From Kushneria aurantia DSM 21353 (lineage in GTDB: Bacteria > Pseudomonadota > Gammaproteobacteria > Pseudomonadales > Halomonadaceae): a stretch of DNA of 64,000 bases. The stretch is taken from assembly GCF_000382245.1 (NCBI RefSeq), contig NZ_KB907872.1, positions 49,710-113,709 on the forward strand, written 5' to 3'. Each line of letters begins with the position of its first letter. The stretch's first letter is position 1. Below are positions 1 through 8,671 of this stretch, one piece after another. The translations under genes were made by a program, and so were the position numbers. The notes under the pieces were generated by a model, which was given only the letters and a program-made list of their open reading frames with translations, was not told the DNA's origin and ran no database searches.

Positions 1-190
1 TGACGAACAGCTGGATCTTCTGCCCATGATCGAGGATGAACTGCTGCTGACACTGCCGCAGGTGGTCTATCACGACGAAGAAGATTGCGCCGTTTCTCGT
101 GCTGCCCTGAGCAGCGGTGAGGAGGGCGAGCCGGCGCCGGCGAGAGCCGATAATCCGTTCAGTGTGCTTCGCTCTCTGAAGAATCACTGA
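1..190 (+). CDS. yceD: YceD/DUF177 family protein, C-terminal part
   Basis: The reading frame is open from the left edge to a TGA at 188-190, so only the last 62 residues are present. The visible part has an acidic helix ([19 protein letters not shown]) and ends [12 protein letters not shown]. This matches the C-terminal signature of the YceD (DUF177) family, which is almost always encoded just upstream of rpmF and has been linked to ribosomal RNA accumulation. The rpmF start lies 37 bases downstream, the usual arrangement. Family assignment rests on the tail motif plus context. The start and N-terminal domain lie outside the window. Confidence 0.85.
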   Translation, partial: DEQLDLLPMIEDELLLTLPQVVYHDEEDCAVSRAALSSGEEGEPAPARADNPFSVLRSLKNH

Positions 191-227
191 GTCATTCAAC
201 ACCCGAGTTACAAGCGGAGATTTCTCC

Positions 228-404
228 ATGGCTGTGCAACAGAATCGCAAGTCTCGTTCGAAGCGCGGTATGCGCCGCGCACATGATGCGCTGACCACGC
301 CGGCGCTTGCCGTCGATCGTGAAACCGGCACCACGCATCGTCGCCACCACGTCGCACCTGACGGCTACTATCGCGGCCGCAAGGTCGTCGACGTCGAAGA
401 GTGA
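228..404 (+). CDS. rpmF: 50S ribosomal protein L32
   Basis: This 58-residue basic protein begins [20 protein letters not shown] and contains [14 protein letters not shown] near its end, both diagnostic of L32. It is a structural protein of the large ribosomal subunit. It has no cysteines, so it is the zinc-independent form, as in enterobacteria. A purine-rich GGAGA lies just upstream of the ATG. The gene sits between yceD and plsX in the conserved yceD-rpmF-plsX-fab cluster that couples ribosome and membrane-lipid synthesis. It was too short to stand out as an ORF but is unmistakable by sequence. Confidence 0.97.
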   Translation: MAVQQNRKSRSKRGMRRAHDALTTPALAVDRETGTTHRRHHVAPDGYYRGRKVVDVEE

Positions 405-416
405 TCGACAGTGGCG

Positions 417-1466
417 ATGTCGCCACTGCGTATCGCTATTGATGCCATGGGCGGGGACTACGGTCCCCGCGCTACTGTGCGCGGTACGGCTGCCGCGCTC
501 AGTGAGCGTCGCGAGCTCGTGGCGACGCTCTATGGTCGCCGCCATCTGCTTGATGTGGAACTCTCCCGCCTGCCTTCTTCGCTGTCATCGGCGCGTCATC
601 GCATCGCTATTGTCGAGGCGGGCGATAGCGTTAGCGCCGAAATGACGCCCTCCAGTGTGCTTCGCAGCTCCCGCATGACCAGCATGCGCGCAAGCCTTGA
701 TGCCCTGTGCCGTGGCGATGCCCACGCCTGTGTCAGCGCCGGTAATACCGGAGCACTGATGGCGCTGGCGCGTCGCGATATCGGGATGCTGGAAGGCATC
801 GAGCGCCCGGCGATCAGTGGCAAGATTCCCAACGCCTCGCGCGGTCCCTGCTATATGCTGGATCTGGGCGCCAATGTCGATTGCCGCCCCGCGCATCTGG
901 TCGACTTTGCCTTCATGGGAGCCCGAATGGTGCAGCTCATTGATGGCGTTGCGAATCCGCGAGTGGGTCTTTTGAATGTCGGTGTCGAAAGCATCAAGGG
1001 CGAGCGGCGCGTGCGCGAGGCCGATCGTCTGCTGCGCGAGCGAGTGCCGCTGCCTTTCGATTATCGCGGCAATATCGAGGGTGACGACGTTTTTACCGGC
1101 GACATCGAAGTAGCCGTTTGCGACGGCATGGCCGGCAATATCGCCCTGAAAAGCAGCGAAGGTCTGGCGCGCATGCTGGGCCAGCGGCTACGCGACGAGT
1201 TTCAGCGCGGTTTTTATGCGCGACTGGTGGGGCTGCTGGCACGTCCGGTGCTGCGACGCTTCCTGCAGGAGCTGAGTCCTGTGCGCTACAATGGCGCCAG
1301 TTTTCTCGGCCTGCGCTCGACCGTGGTCAAGAGTCATGGCGGGGCGCGCTGGAAGGGCTTCGCCTGGGCCGTCAAGCGTGCTGCTGACGAGGCGCGCCAG
1401 GCACTGCCGCAGCGCCTGATGCTGTCATCCTCGGAGCACGGCGGAGAGGGTAGCATCGGCTCGTGA
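417..1466 (+). CDS. plsX: Phosphate acyltransferase PlsX
   Basis: PlsX converts acyl-ACP and phosphate to acyl-phosphate, the acyl donor for the first step of phospholipid synthesis by PlsY. The N-terminus IAIDAMGGDYGPRATV is the family signature. Further matches are the SVLRSSRMTSMRASL helix, SAGNTGALMALA, the LDLGANVDC loop and the late DGMAGNIALKSSEG motif. From the ATG at 417 the product is 349 residues, close to the usual 340-356. A GTG at 411 in the same frame is an alternative start two codons earlier, and neither has a strong ribosome site. It follows rpmF by 12 bases and is probably co-transcribed with it. Confidence 0.96.
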   Translation: MSPLRIAIDAMGGDYGPRATVRGTAAALSERRELVATLYGRRHLLDVELSRLPSSLSSARHRIAIVEAGDSVSAEMTPSSVLRSSRMTSMRASLDALCRGDAHACVSAGNTGALMALARRDIGMLEGIERPAISGKIPNASRGPCYMLDLGANVDCRPAHLVDFAFMGARMVQLIDGVANPRVGLLNVGVESIKGERRVREADRLLRERVPLPFDYRGNIEGDDVFTGDIEVAVCDGMAGNIALKSSEGLARMLGQRLRDEFQRGFYARLVGLLARPVLRRFLQELSPVRYNGASFLGLRSTVVKSHGGARWKGFAWAVKRAADEARQALPQRLMLSSSEHGGEGSIGS

Positions 1467-1573
1467 CGGCCACTTCCGGCGTCGGCCGCACGCCCTGCTG
1501 GCTGCCGTGACGGGTTCGCTACCGGACGCGCGGTGTGCATTTTTAATTCATGATGTTTTGACAGGTGATAGTG

Positions 1574-2530
1574 ATGAGCAACTCTCTTGCTCTGGTCTTT
1601 CCGGGTCAGGGCTCCCAGCATGTCGGTATGCTGCGCGAGCTCGCCGAACGCTACAGCGTGGTGCGCACGACCTTCGAGGAGGCGTCGGACGCCCTCGGCT
1701 ATGATCTCTGGCACGTCACCCAGGAAGGGCCCGACACCCGCCTCAATGCCACCACCTGCACCCAGCCGGCCCTGCTCACCGCTGGCGTTGCCATCTGGCG
1801 CGTGTGGCAGGAGCTGGAGGGCCCGCGTCCGCTGGCCATGTCCGGTCACAGCCTGGGCGAATACAGCGCTCTGGTATGCGCCGGTGCCCTGAGCTTTGCC
1901 GACGGCGTGCGGCTGGTGCGCCTGCGCGGCGAGGCGATGCAGCAGGCCGTGCCCGAGGGTGCCGGCGGCATGGCAGCCATCCTCGGCCTTGAAAACGGCG
2001 ACGTCGAGGCGGCCTGTAGCGAGGCCGCCGAGGGCGAAGTGGTGTCAGCGGTCAACTACAACTCGCCAGGGCAGGTCGTGATCGCAGGCGACCGTTCGGC
2101 GGTAGAGCGTGCCATTACAAGGTGTCAGGAGCGCGGTGCCAAACGCGCCGTGCCGCTGCCGGTCTCGGTCCCCTCGCACTGTGCGCTGATGAAGCCGGCG
2201 GCTCGGCGCCTCGAGGAGGCGATGAACGATATCGATTTTCGCACGCCGCGCTACCGTGTCGTGCAGAATGTCGATGCGCGCTGGCACGAGGAAGTCGATG
2301 CGATCAAGTCACGACTGGTGGAGCAGCTCTATCGGCCGGTGCAGTGGAGCAGCTGTATCGAAGCACTGGGAGAAGACGGTGCGGGCGTTTTCATCGAGTG
2401 CGGCCCGGGCAAGGTGCTGACCGGGCTGGGCAAGCGTATCGCCCGCCACAACCGCGGGCTGGCGGTCAACGATCCGGAGACGCTGGGAGCGGCCATCGAG
2501 CTGGCGCGTGAATCGGGCGATAACATCTGA
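1574..2530 (+). CDS. fabD: Malonyl-CoA:ACP transacylase FabD
   Basis: FabD loads malonate from CoA onto acyl carrier protein for fatty acid elongation in the cytoplasm. The 318-residue product has the GQGSQ loop (residues 11-15), the GHSLGEY nucleophile elbow with active-site Ser93, and the SVPSHCALM segment carrying the catalytic histidine. The ATG at 1574 is chosen over two in-frame GTGs (1565, 1571) because an AGGTGA ribosome site at 1563-1568 is well spaced for it. The preceding 107-base gap from plsX shows no clear terminator. fabG follows after 18 bases, so fabD and fabG are very likely one transcript. Confidence 0.97.
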   Translation: MSNSLALVFPGQGSQHVGMLRELAERYSVVRTTFEEASDALGYDLWHVTQEGPDTRLNATTCTQPALLTAGVAIWRVWQELEGPRPLAMSGHSLGEYSALVCAGALSFADGVRLVRLRGEAMQQAVPEGAGGMAAILGLENGDVEAACSEAAEGEVVSAVNYNSPGQVVIAGDRSAVERAITRCQERGAKRAVPLPVSVPSHCALMKPAARRLEEAMNDIDFRTPRYRVVQNVDARWHEEVDAIKSRLVEQLYRPVQWSSCIEALGEDGAGVFIECGPGKVLTGLGKRIARHNRGLAVNDPETLGAAIELARESGDNI

Positions 2531-2548
2531 CAGACAAGAGAGCAGTTT

Positions 2549-3289
2549 ATGAGCGAGGCAAGAGTAGCGCTGGTGACCGGTGCCACACGCGGTATCGGTC
2601 AGGCGATCGCCCGCGAACTGGGACGCCAGGGGCACACCGTCATCGGTACCGCGACCAGTGAAGAGGGCGCGCGGCGTATCGGTCAGGATATGGCCGAGCA
2701 GGGTATTGGCGGTACCGGCAGAATGCTGGATGTGACGGATCGTGAGTCGATCGAGCGCGTTCTGTCCGCAATCACCGAGGAGTTCGGCGCACCGCTGATT
2801 GTGGTCAATAATGCCGGTATCACCCGCGACAATCTGCTGATGCGCATGAAGGACAGCGACTGGGACGAGGTACTGGATACCAACCTGGGCTCGGTCTATC
2901 GTGTGTCAAAGGCCTGTCTCAAGGGCATGACCCGGGCGCGTTTTGGCCGTATCGTCAATATCAGCTCGGTAGTGGCCGGCATGGGCAATGCGGGGCAGGG
3001 CAATTACGCGGCCGCCAAGGCGGGCATGGAGGGGTTCACCCGCTCACTGGCGCATGAGCTGGCGGCACGCAATGTCACCGTCAACGCTGTGGCGCCGGGT
3101 TTCATTGCCACCGACATGACCAGTGAACTGCCTGAAAAGCACCGGGATGCGATGCTCGCGCGGATTCCTCTTGCACGGCTTGGTGAGCCTGCTGAAATCG
3201 CCGCCGCCGTCGCTTTTCTGGTCAGTGACGGTGCTGGCTATATCACCGGCCAAACGCTGCATGTCAACGGCGGCATGAGTATGAACTGA
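2549..3289 (+). CDS. fabG: 3-oxoacyl-ACP reductase FabG
   Basis: This NADPH-dependent reductase performs the first reduction of the fatty acid elongation cycle. The 246-residue protein is a classical short-chain dehydrogenase: the TGATRGIG cofactor loop (residues 10-17), the NNAG motif (87-90), and the catalytic Asn112, Ser140, Tyr153 and Lys157. The C-terminus [17 protein letters not shown] is typical of FabG. It lies between fabD and acpP, which separates the housekeeping FabG from generic family members with good confidence. Confidence 0.97.
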   Translation: MSEARVALVTGATRGIGQAIARELGRQGHTVIGTATSEEGARRIGQDMAEQGIGGTGRMLDVTDRESIERVLSAITEEFGAPLIVVNNAGITRDNLLMRMKDSDWDEVLDTNLGSVYRVSKACLKGMTRARFGRIVNISSVVAGMGNAGQGNYAAAKAGMEGFTRSLAHELAARNVTVNAVAPGFIATDMTSELPEKHRDAMLARIPLARLGEPAEIAAAVAFLVSDGAGYITGQTLHVNGGMSMN

Positions 3290-3324
3290 AGCGGATACAG
3301 GGCAGCGCTTTCGCTGTTTCTGTA

Positions 3325-3354
3325 TTGTTGCGTCGACCCATGACGGTCTATAAA
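3325..3354 (+). promoter_or_regulatory. Probable sigma-70 promoter of acpP
   Basis: The 113-base gap between fabG and acpP contains TTGTTG at 3325-3330 and a perfect TATAAA at 3349-3354, separated by 18 bases. Transcription would start about 40 bases before the acpP ATG. An independent strong promoter would fit the high abundance of acyl carrier protein known in other bacteria. This is inferred from sequence alone. Confidence 0.55.
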
Positions 3355-3402
3355 CTACCGCCAGTTCCAATCTGGCGACTCGTAACCAGGAGTAATGACA
3401 AG

Positions 3403-3636
3403 ATGAGTACCATCGAAGAGCGCGTTAAAAAAGTTGTAGCCGAACGTTTGAACGTCAAGGAGGAAGAGATTCAGAACAGCTCTTCCTTTACCGAAGATCT
3501 CGGCGCCGACTCGCTCGATACCGTGGAACTGGTCATGGCGCTTGAAGAGGAATTCGATACTGAAATTCCCGACGAGGAAGCCGAAAAGATCACCACCGTG
3601 CAGGAAGCGATCGACTACATCGTCGCTCACCAGTAA
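3403..3636 (+). CDS. acpP: Acyl carrier protein
   Basis: This is the 77-residue acidic carrier of growing acyl chains. The [18 protein letters not shown] motif carries Ser37, the site of 4'-phosphopantetheine attachment, and the start [12 protein letters not shown] is nearly identical to E. coli AcpP. The ATG at 3403 is preceded by AGGAGT at 3388-3393. An in-frame upstream extension to 3325 has no homology and is not used. It has its own likely promoter upstream and a terminator hairpin immediately downstream, so it can be expressed as a monocistronic message. Confidence 0.99.
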   Translation: MSTIEERVKKVVAERLNVKEEEIQNSSSFTEDLGADSLDTVELVMALEEEFDTEIPDEEAEKITTVQEAIDYIVAHQ

Positions 3637-3677
3637 GTGGGTATACCGCCGGGCCCTGGGTGCCGGTCGGTCGATAG

Positions 3678-3711
3678 AGCCGCCCCATTATTCGGGAGCG
3701 GCTTTATTTTT
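3678..3711 (+). terminator. Rho-independent terminator after acpP
   Basis: AGCCGC at 3678-3683 pairs with GCGGCT at 3698-3703. The helix is extended by CCC (3684-3686) with GGG (3694-3696) across a single bulged A at 3697. The hairpin is followed by the T-rich run TTATTTTT. It lies 41 bases after the acpP stop codon and separates acpP from fabF. Confidence 0.85.
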
Positions 3712-3802
3712 GTGCACCGCCCGGTGTGTTGACGTTTATGATGAGGCGTGACTGAACGGCCACGATGAAAGTCGCCCGGCCCCGCGCCCCGGACAACATA
3801 AC

Positions 3803-3811
3803 TGATATAAT
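3803..3811 (+). promoter_or_regulatory. Extended -10 promoter upstream of fabF
   Basis: The bases TGATATAAT form an extended -10 element (TGn followed by TATAAT at 3806-3811). No good -35 hexamer is seen 17 bases upstream, which is tolerated for extended -10 promoters. It would produce a leader of about 85 bases before the fabF ATG and fits the terminator located just before it. Confidence 0.5.
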
Positions 3812-3903
3812 GATGTGCTTGTTTCAAGGCGGCGGGCAGAGGATCAGGTCTCGATCCCGGCAGTGCACCGGCCGCACTCAACCGTTATCCTGGAGGGAAA
3901 GCG

Positions 3904-5145
3904 ATGCCTCGTAAAAGGGTCGTGGTGACCGGCATCGGTCTGGTTACGCCTGTCGGCAATACTACCGAAGAGACCTGGGAAAGCATCAAGGCCGGCCGCA
4001 GCGGTATCGGCCCTATCGAGCATTTCGACGCCAGCGGTCTGAACACTCGCTTCAGCGGTGCGGTCAAGGATTTCGAGCCGTCGCGATGGTTCAATCCGAA
4101 GGACGCGCGCAAGATGGATCTGTTCATCCAGTACGGTATGGCAGCCTCGGTGCAGGCGGTCGGCAATGCCGGTATCGAATGCACGGAAGAGAATGCCCAT
4201 CGCATCGGCGTGGCGATCGGCTCGGGTATAGGCGGCCTGCCGATGATCGAGACCAATCATCAGGCGCTGCTCAAGTCCGGCGCGCGTCGCGTTTCTCCCT
4301 TCTTCGTGCCCGGCTCGATTATCAACATGATCGCCGGTAACCTCGCTATCCAGTACGGTTTCCGCGGTCCCAATATCGCCATCACCACTGCCTGTACCTC
4401 CGGCACCCACAATATCGGTTACGGCGCGCGGACGATTGCCTATGGCGACGCCGATGTGATGATCTGCGGCGGTGCCGAAATGGCCAGTACGCCGCTGGGG
4501 GTCGGCGGTTTCTCGGCGGCGCGAGCCCTCTCCACCCGCAACGACGACCCGCAGGCTGCCAGCCGCCCCTGGGATCGCGATCGCGACGGTTTCGTGCTCT
4601 CCGATGGTGCCGGGGTGCTGGTGCTCGAAGAGTATGAACACGCCCGCGCCCGCGGCGCCGACATTCTCGCCGAGTGCGCCGGTTTCGGCATGAGCGATGA
4701 CGCCTGGCACATGACCGCGCCGCCGAGCGACGGCGCCGGCGCGGCGCTGGCGATGGGCAACGCCATTCGCGATGCCGGCCTCGACCCCTCGGCGATTGAC
4801 TACATCAATGCCCACGGCACCTCGACCTCGGTCGGCGACCTTGCCGAGAGTCTCGCCGTGGAGCGTGTCATGGGCAGCGCCGCCGGCAGAGTGGCGGTCA
4901 GCTCCACCAAATCGATGATTGGCCACCTGCTGGGCGCTGCCGGCGCGGTCGAGGCCGCCTTCTCGATCCTGGCGCTGCGCGACCAGGTCGCGCCGCCGAC
5001 CATCAACCTGGACAATCCCGATGAGCAGTGTCGGCTCGACTATGTGCCGCATGTCTCGCGGGAGATGCGCATTCGCCATGTGCTGTCCAACTCCTTCGGT
5101 TTTGGCGGTACCAACGGTTCGCTGGTGTTTTCACAGATCTCATGA
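3904..5145 (+). CDS. fabF: 3-oxoacyl-ACP synthase II FabF
   Basis: FabF condenses malonyl-ACP with longer acyl-ACPs, including the step that supports cis-vaccenate formation. The 413-residue protein has the Cys-His-His triad of KAS II: Cys164 in [10 protein letters not shown], His304 in [11 protein letters not shown] and His341 in [10 protein letters not shown]. The N-terminus [15 protein letters not shown] and the [11 protein letters not shown] tail near the end are canonical. A GGAGGGAAAGCG ribosome site precedes the ATG. The stop codon overlaps the pabC start (ATGA), indicating translational coupling. Confidence 0.98.
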   Translation: MPRKRVVVTGIGLVTPVGNTTEETWESIKAGRSGIGPIEHFDASGLNTRFSGAVKDFEPSRWFNPKDARKMDLFIQYGMAASVQAVGNAGIECTEENAHRIGVAIGSGIGGLPMIETNHQALLKSGARRVSPFFVPGSIINMIAGNLAIQYGFRGPNIAITTACTSGTHNIGYGARTIAYGDADVMICGGAEMASTPLGVGGFSAARALSTRNDDPQAASRPWDRDRDGFVLSDGAGVLVLEEYEHARARGADILAECAGFGMSDDAWHMTAPPSDGAGAALAMGNAIRDAGLDPSAIDYINAHGTSTSVGDLAESLAVERVMGSAAGRVAVSSTKSMIGHLLGAAGAVEAAFSILALRDQVAPPTINLDNPDEQCRLDYVPHVSREMRIRHVLSNSFGFGGTNGSLVFSQIS

Positions 5146-5966
5146 TGGGTGAGGACGGCCGGGCCGGTTTTCCCCTGGATGACCGTGGCGCCGCCTATGG
5201 TGATGGCCTGTTCGAGACGGTACTGGTGCGCGACGGCGAACCGCTCCTGTGGCGGGAGCACTGTGAGCGCCTCGAGGAGGGCGCTGCGCGTCTCGGCTTC
5301 GAGGCCCCCGAGCGCGCCGAGCTGGATGCGCTGCCGGCGCGTGCCGGTGCCGGCGAGAAGATATTGAAGATCATGCTGACTCGCGGCAGCGGCGGCCGTG
5401 GCTATGCGCTGCCCGACGTAGCCTCGCCACGGCTGCGCTATCGCATCGTCGCCTTTACACCGGCGGCGCAGCGCTGGCGTGAAGGCGTCAGCATGCGGCT
5501 GTGCCGACTGCGGCTGGCGGAGCAGCCGCTGCTGGCGGGCCTCAAGCACCTCAACCGGCTTGAGAACGTGCTGGCGCGCAGCGAGTGGCAGTCACCGGAT
5601 ATTGCCGAGGGGTTACTGCGCGATCAGCACGAGCGCGTCGTGGAAGCGACCGCCATGAATGTCGCCTGGCTTGAAAACGGCCGCTGGTTGACGCCGTGGC
5701 TGGCGCGCTGTGGCGTCGCCGGAACCCTGCGCCGGGCGCTGCTGGCGCAGGGGCTGGTGGCCGAGGTAGACGATGCCGGCCTCGAAAGACTGGTCAAAGC
5801 GTCCTCATTATGCCTTTTCAATTCGGTGCAGGGCGTGTGGCCGGTTCAACGTCTGTTCGACGAGACTTGCAGCCACCGCCTGGGGCGCTGGACAATCACC
5901 ACCACTTCCGGGCAGCGCGAGCTGCAGCGGGAAGCGCACAGCCTGCTGGGCCATCCGCTTCCCTGA
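5142..5966 (+). CDS. pabC: Aminodeoxychorismate lyase PabC
   Basis: PabC is a PLP enzyme that splits 4-amino-4-deoxychorismate into pyruvate and p-aminobenzoate for folate synthesis. The 274-residue product is a fold-type IV PLP protein. It has [14 protein letters not shown] near the start and [15 protein letters not shown], whose Lys135 is the expected PLP lysine, then the later EATAMNVAW segment. Two start codons are adjacent (5142 and 5145), and the first overlaps the fabF stop. Position between fabF and mltG is the classical order. Branched-chain aminotransferase is the main alternative family, but length and context favour PabC. Confidence 0.94.
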   Translation: MMGEDGRAGFPLDDRGAAYGDGLFETVLVRDGEPLLWREHCERLEEGAARLGFEAPERAELDALPARAGAGEKILKIMLTRGSGGRGYALPDVASPRLRYRIVAFTPAAQRWREGVSMRLCRLRLAEQPLLAGLKHLNRLENVLARSEWQSPDIAEGLLRDQHERVVEATAMNVAWLENGRWLTPWLARCGVAGTLRRALLAQGLVAEVDDAGLERLVKASSLCLFNSVQGVWPVQRLFDETCSHRLGRWTITTTSGQRELQREAHSLLGHPLP

Positions 5967-5995
5967 CGTCCGGGTATCGTTGAGCGGGGCCCGTA

Positions 5996-7009
5996 ATGCG
6001 ATGGATCAAGGCGGCGCTTTTGGCGCTTGTGGTAGCGGCCGGGGGGGCGATCGCCGGCTGGCTGTACTGGCAGCAGCAGCTGGATGCGCCCATTGCACTG
6101 TCAGCGAGTGAAGTCTACGAGGTGCGCCCCGGTATGGGCGCCTCGCAGATTATTGCCGAACTCGAGGCGCGCGGTATCATCGCCGCTCAGTGGCCCTATC
6201 AGTTGCTGGGCGTGTTCGAACCGCAGCGTCTGCGCGGTCTGCGCGCCGGGGAGTTCCGTCTCGAGCCGGGCATGAATGCCGCTCAACTGCTGGCCAAACT
6301 CTCCAGCAACGATGTCGTGACCTATCGGTTGACCGTTCCTGAAGGCCGCACCTTCGCCGACATGCGCCGTCTGCTGGGCGATGCCGAAGCTCTCGACCAC
6401 GAAACCCGTGACATGAGCGATGCCGAGCTCATGACCGCGCTGGGTCACGAAGGGGAGCTTCCCGAGGGGCGCTTTTTCCCTGACACCTATGTCTGGCGTC
6501 GCGGTGTGAGCGATATGGAAATTTTCCAGCGTGCCTATGATCGCATGGCGAGCGTGCTGCGTGAGGTGTGGCAGAGCCGCGACGACGATCTGCCCATCGA
6601 TACGCCCTATGAGGCACTGATTCTCGCTTCTCTGATTGAAAAGGAGACCGGCGTTGCCGCGGAGCGCTCGCGCATTGCCGGTGTGTTCAAGCGGCGGCTG
6701 GAGCGCGGTATGCGTCTGCAGACCGACCCCACCGTTATTTATGGCCTGGGCGAGGATTACGACGGTTCGCTGTCGCGTGCCGATCTCGAGCGCCGCACCG
6801 ATTGGAACACTTACGTGATCAGCGGTCTGCCGCCGACGCCGATCGCTCTGCCGGGGCGCGCCGCGCTGGAGGCTGCGGTGCATCCCGCCGCGGGCAGCGC
6901 CCTCTATTTCGTCGCTCGTGGTAACGGCGAGCATCAGTTTTCCGATACGCTGGCCGAGCACAACGCCGCCGTGCGGCGCTATATTCTCGGCGAGGGAGAG
7001 AGTCCTTGA
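5996..7009 (+). CDS. mltG: Endolytic murein transglycosylase MltG
   Basis: MltG cleaves nascent glycan strands near the inner membrane and is thought to set where elongation ends. The 337-residue protein has one N-terminal transmembrane segment (about residues 5-25) followed by a periplasmic YceG domain. The sequence ASLIEKETGVAAERSRIAGVF contains Glu215, which aligns with the catalytic Glu218 of E. coli MltG. The LQTDPTVIYGLG motif follows. It is the usual neighbour between pabC and tmk, and its TGA overlaps the TTG start of tmk. Confidence 0.97.
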   Translation: MRWIKAALLALVVAAGGAIAGWLYWQQQLDAPIALSASEVYEVRPGMGASQIIAELEARGIIAAQWPYQLLGVFEPQRLRGLRAGEFRLEPGMNAAQLLAKLSSNDVVTYRLTVPEGRTFADMRRLLGDAEALDHETRDMSDAELMTALGHEGELPEGRFFPDTYVWRRGVSDMEIFQRAYDRMASVLREVWQSRDDDLPIDTPYEALILASLIEKETGVAAERSRIAGVFKRRLERGMRLQTDPTVIYGLGEDYDGSLSRADLERRTDWNTYVISGLPPTPIALPGRAALEAAVHPAAGSALYFVARGNGEHQFSDTLAEHNAAVRRYILGEGESP

Positions 7010-7650
7010 GTCTGCCCGGGCGCTTTATCACCCTGGAAGGAAGCGAAGGGGTGGGCAAGAGTACCAATCTTGATTTCGTCTGCGAGCGTTTGCGCCGCCG
7101 CGGTCTTGAGGTGGTCGCCACTCGTGAGCCCGGCGGTACACCCGGTGCCGAGCGCATTCGCGAGCTACTGCTGAGCGCCGATGACGACGACCCCCTCGAC
7201 GAGACCGCCGAGCTGTTGCTGATGTTCGCCGCCCGCGCCCAGCATCTGGCGCGGCTGATTCGCCCGGCGCTGGCGCGCGGCGCCTGGGTGGTCAGCGACC
7301 GCTTTACCGACGCCACTTTTGCCTATCAGGGTAGTGCCCGCGGCCTCGATCCGAACGTGATTGCGCAGCTGGAAGCGCTGTCTCAGCGGGGGCTCAAACC
7401 TGACCTGACCCTGTGGCTCGACATGCCGGTAGGGCGGGCTTCGGCGCGGCTGTCGCTGCGCGGCGGCGACGCCGACCGCTTTGAGCGCCAGCGCGGCGAC
7501 TTCTTCGAAAAGGTGCGCGACGGCTATCGACAGCGCGCCGAGGGTGACCCCGAACGCATTGTACGTGTCGATGCGGATCGGTCGCTGGCGGCGGTACAGG
7601 CCGATATCGGCGCGATAATCGACAGTCGTTTGCCGGCAATGACCGATTGA
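7006..7650 (+). CDS. tmk: Thymidylate kinase
   Basis: This enzyme phosphorylates dTMP to dTDP for DNA synthesis. The 214-residue protein carries the P-loop LEGSEGVGKSTN near residues 9-20, the TREPGGTPGAERIRELL segment, DRFTDATFAYQG, and the lid region with conserved arginines. The start appears to be TTG at 7006, overlapping the mltG stop in the form TTGA; homology begins immediately after it and no in-frame ATG fits. Inefficient initiation coupled to mltG translation is therefore likely. The next gene, holB, begins one base after its stop. Confidence 0.96.
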   Translation: MSLPGRFITLEGSEGVGKSTNLDFVCERLRRRGLEVVATREPGGTPGAERIRELLLSADDDDPLDETAELLLMFAARAQHLARLIRPALARGAWVVSDRFTDATFAYQGSARGLDPNVIAQLEALSQRGLKPDLTLWLDMPVGRASARLSLRGGDADRFERQRGDFFEKVRDGYRQRAEGDPERIVRVDADRSLAAVQADIGAIIDSRLPAMTD

Positions 7651-7651
7651 T

Positions 7652-8635
7652 ATGGAACTGACCCCCTGGCCCTGGCAGCATGGTATCTGGCAGCAGCTGC
7701 TCGCTATTTCGCGCCGCGATCGCCTGCCGCATGCGCTGATGCTCAGTGGTCCTTCGGGGCTGGGCAAGGAGCGTCTGGCGCAGGCGCTGATAGCGCTCAA
7801 ACTGTGTAGCCGCCCGGGCGATACCGCCTGCGGTGAGTGCCACGCCTGCCGCATGCTGCGCGCCGGTTACCACCCGGACCTGCTGGAGATCGCGCCGCGC
7901 GAGAAGGGCAGGCAGATCGGTATCGATGCGGTGCGCGAGATCAACGCCTTCGCGGCCCAGACCGCGCAGCAGGGCGGCTACCGTCTGATCAACCTGGGCC
8001 CCGCCGAGGCGATGACCACGGCGGCCGCCAACGCCCTGCTCAAGAGCCTCGAGGAGCCCGGCGCCAATACCCTGTTCATTGTGCACAGCGACCTGCCGTC
8101 GCGCACCCTGCCCACCATTCGCAGCCGCTGCCAGCAGTGGCGTCACCCGCTGCCCGACGAAAGCGTGGCGCTCGACTGGCTGGCCGGTGAGTTGGAAGAC
8201 AGCGAACAGGCGCATTTCTGGCTGCGGGTGGCCGGCAACCGGCCGCTGCTGGCCCGCCAGCTGGCCGCTCCGGAGGCGCGCAAACTGCGCCAGCAGCTGC
8301 GTGAACAGTTCGAGTCCATGATGCGCGGCGGCGATCCGGTGGCCGAAGCGGCGCGCATGGACAGCCGTGCGCTGAGCGAAATCCTGTGGCACGGCATTTC
8401 ATGGCTTGAGGATCTGATCCGACTGGGCACCACGGCGCAGAGCGAGCGGGTGCGCAACAGCGACCTGATGCCGCTCTATCGCCAGGCGATCAAGAATGGC
8501 CGAGTGCGCGACTGGTTTCGCCTGCTCGACTATGCCCATGAACAGCGTCGCCTGCTGAGCAGCGGCGGCAATCCCAATGCTCAGCTGGCGCTGGAGTCGT
8601 GGCTGATACGCTGGGCGACCCTGCTGCGCTCCTGA
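7652..8635 (+). CDS. holB: DNA polymerase III subunit delta'
   Basis: HolB is part of the clamp loader that places the beta sliding clamp on DNA. The 327-residue product has an AAA+ core with the P-loop-like SGPSGLGKERLAQAL (about residues 29-43). A zinc-binding cluster follows, with the cysteines of LCSRPGDTACGECHACRML, and then EAMTTAAANALLKSLEEPG. The start MELTPWPWQHGIWQQLL matches the family N-terminus. It is the last gene of the tmk-holB pair; the expected next gene, pilZ, is displaced by an opposite-strand diguanylate cyclase. Confidence 0.96.
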   Translation: MELTPWPWQHGIWQQLLAISRRDRLPHALMLSGPSGLGKERLAQALIALKLCSRPGDTACGECHACRMLRAGYHPDLLEIAPREKGRQIGIDAVREINAFAAQTAQQGGYRLINLGPAEAMTTAAANALLKSLEEPGANTLFIVHSDLPSRTLPTIRSRCQQWRHPLPDESVALDWLAGELEDSEQAHFWLRVAGNRPLLARQLAAPEARKLRQQLREQFESMMRGGDPVAEAARMDSRALSEILWHGISWLEDLIRLGTTAQSERVRNSDLMPLYRQAIKNGRVRDWFRLLDYAHEQRRLLSSGGNPNAQLALESWLIRWATLLRS

Positions 8636-8671
8636 GCGTGACGAGCGGCGCGCGCCCATCGAGGGTCGGCA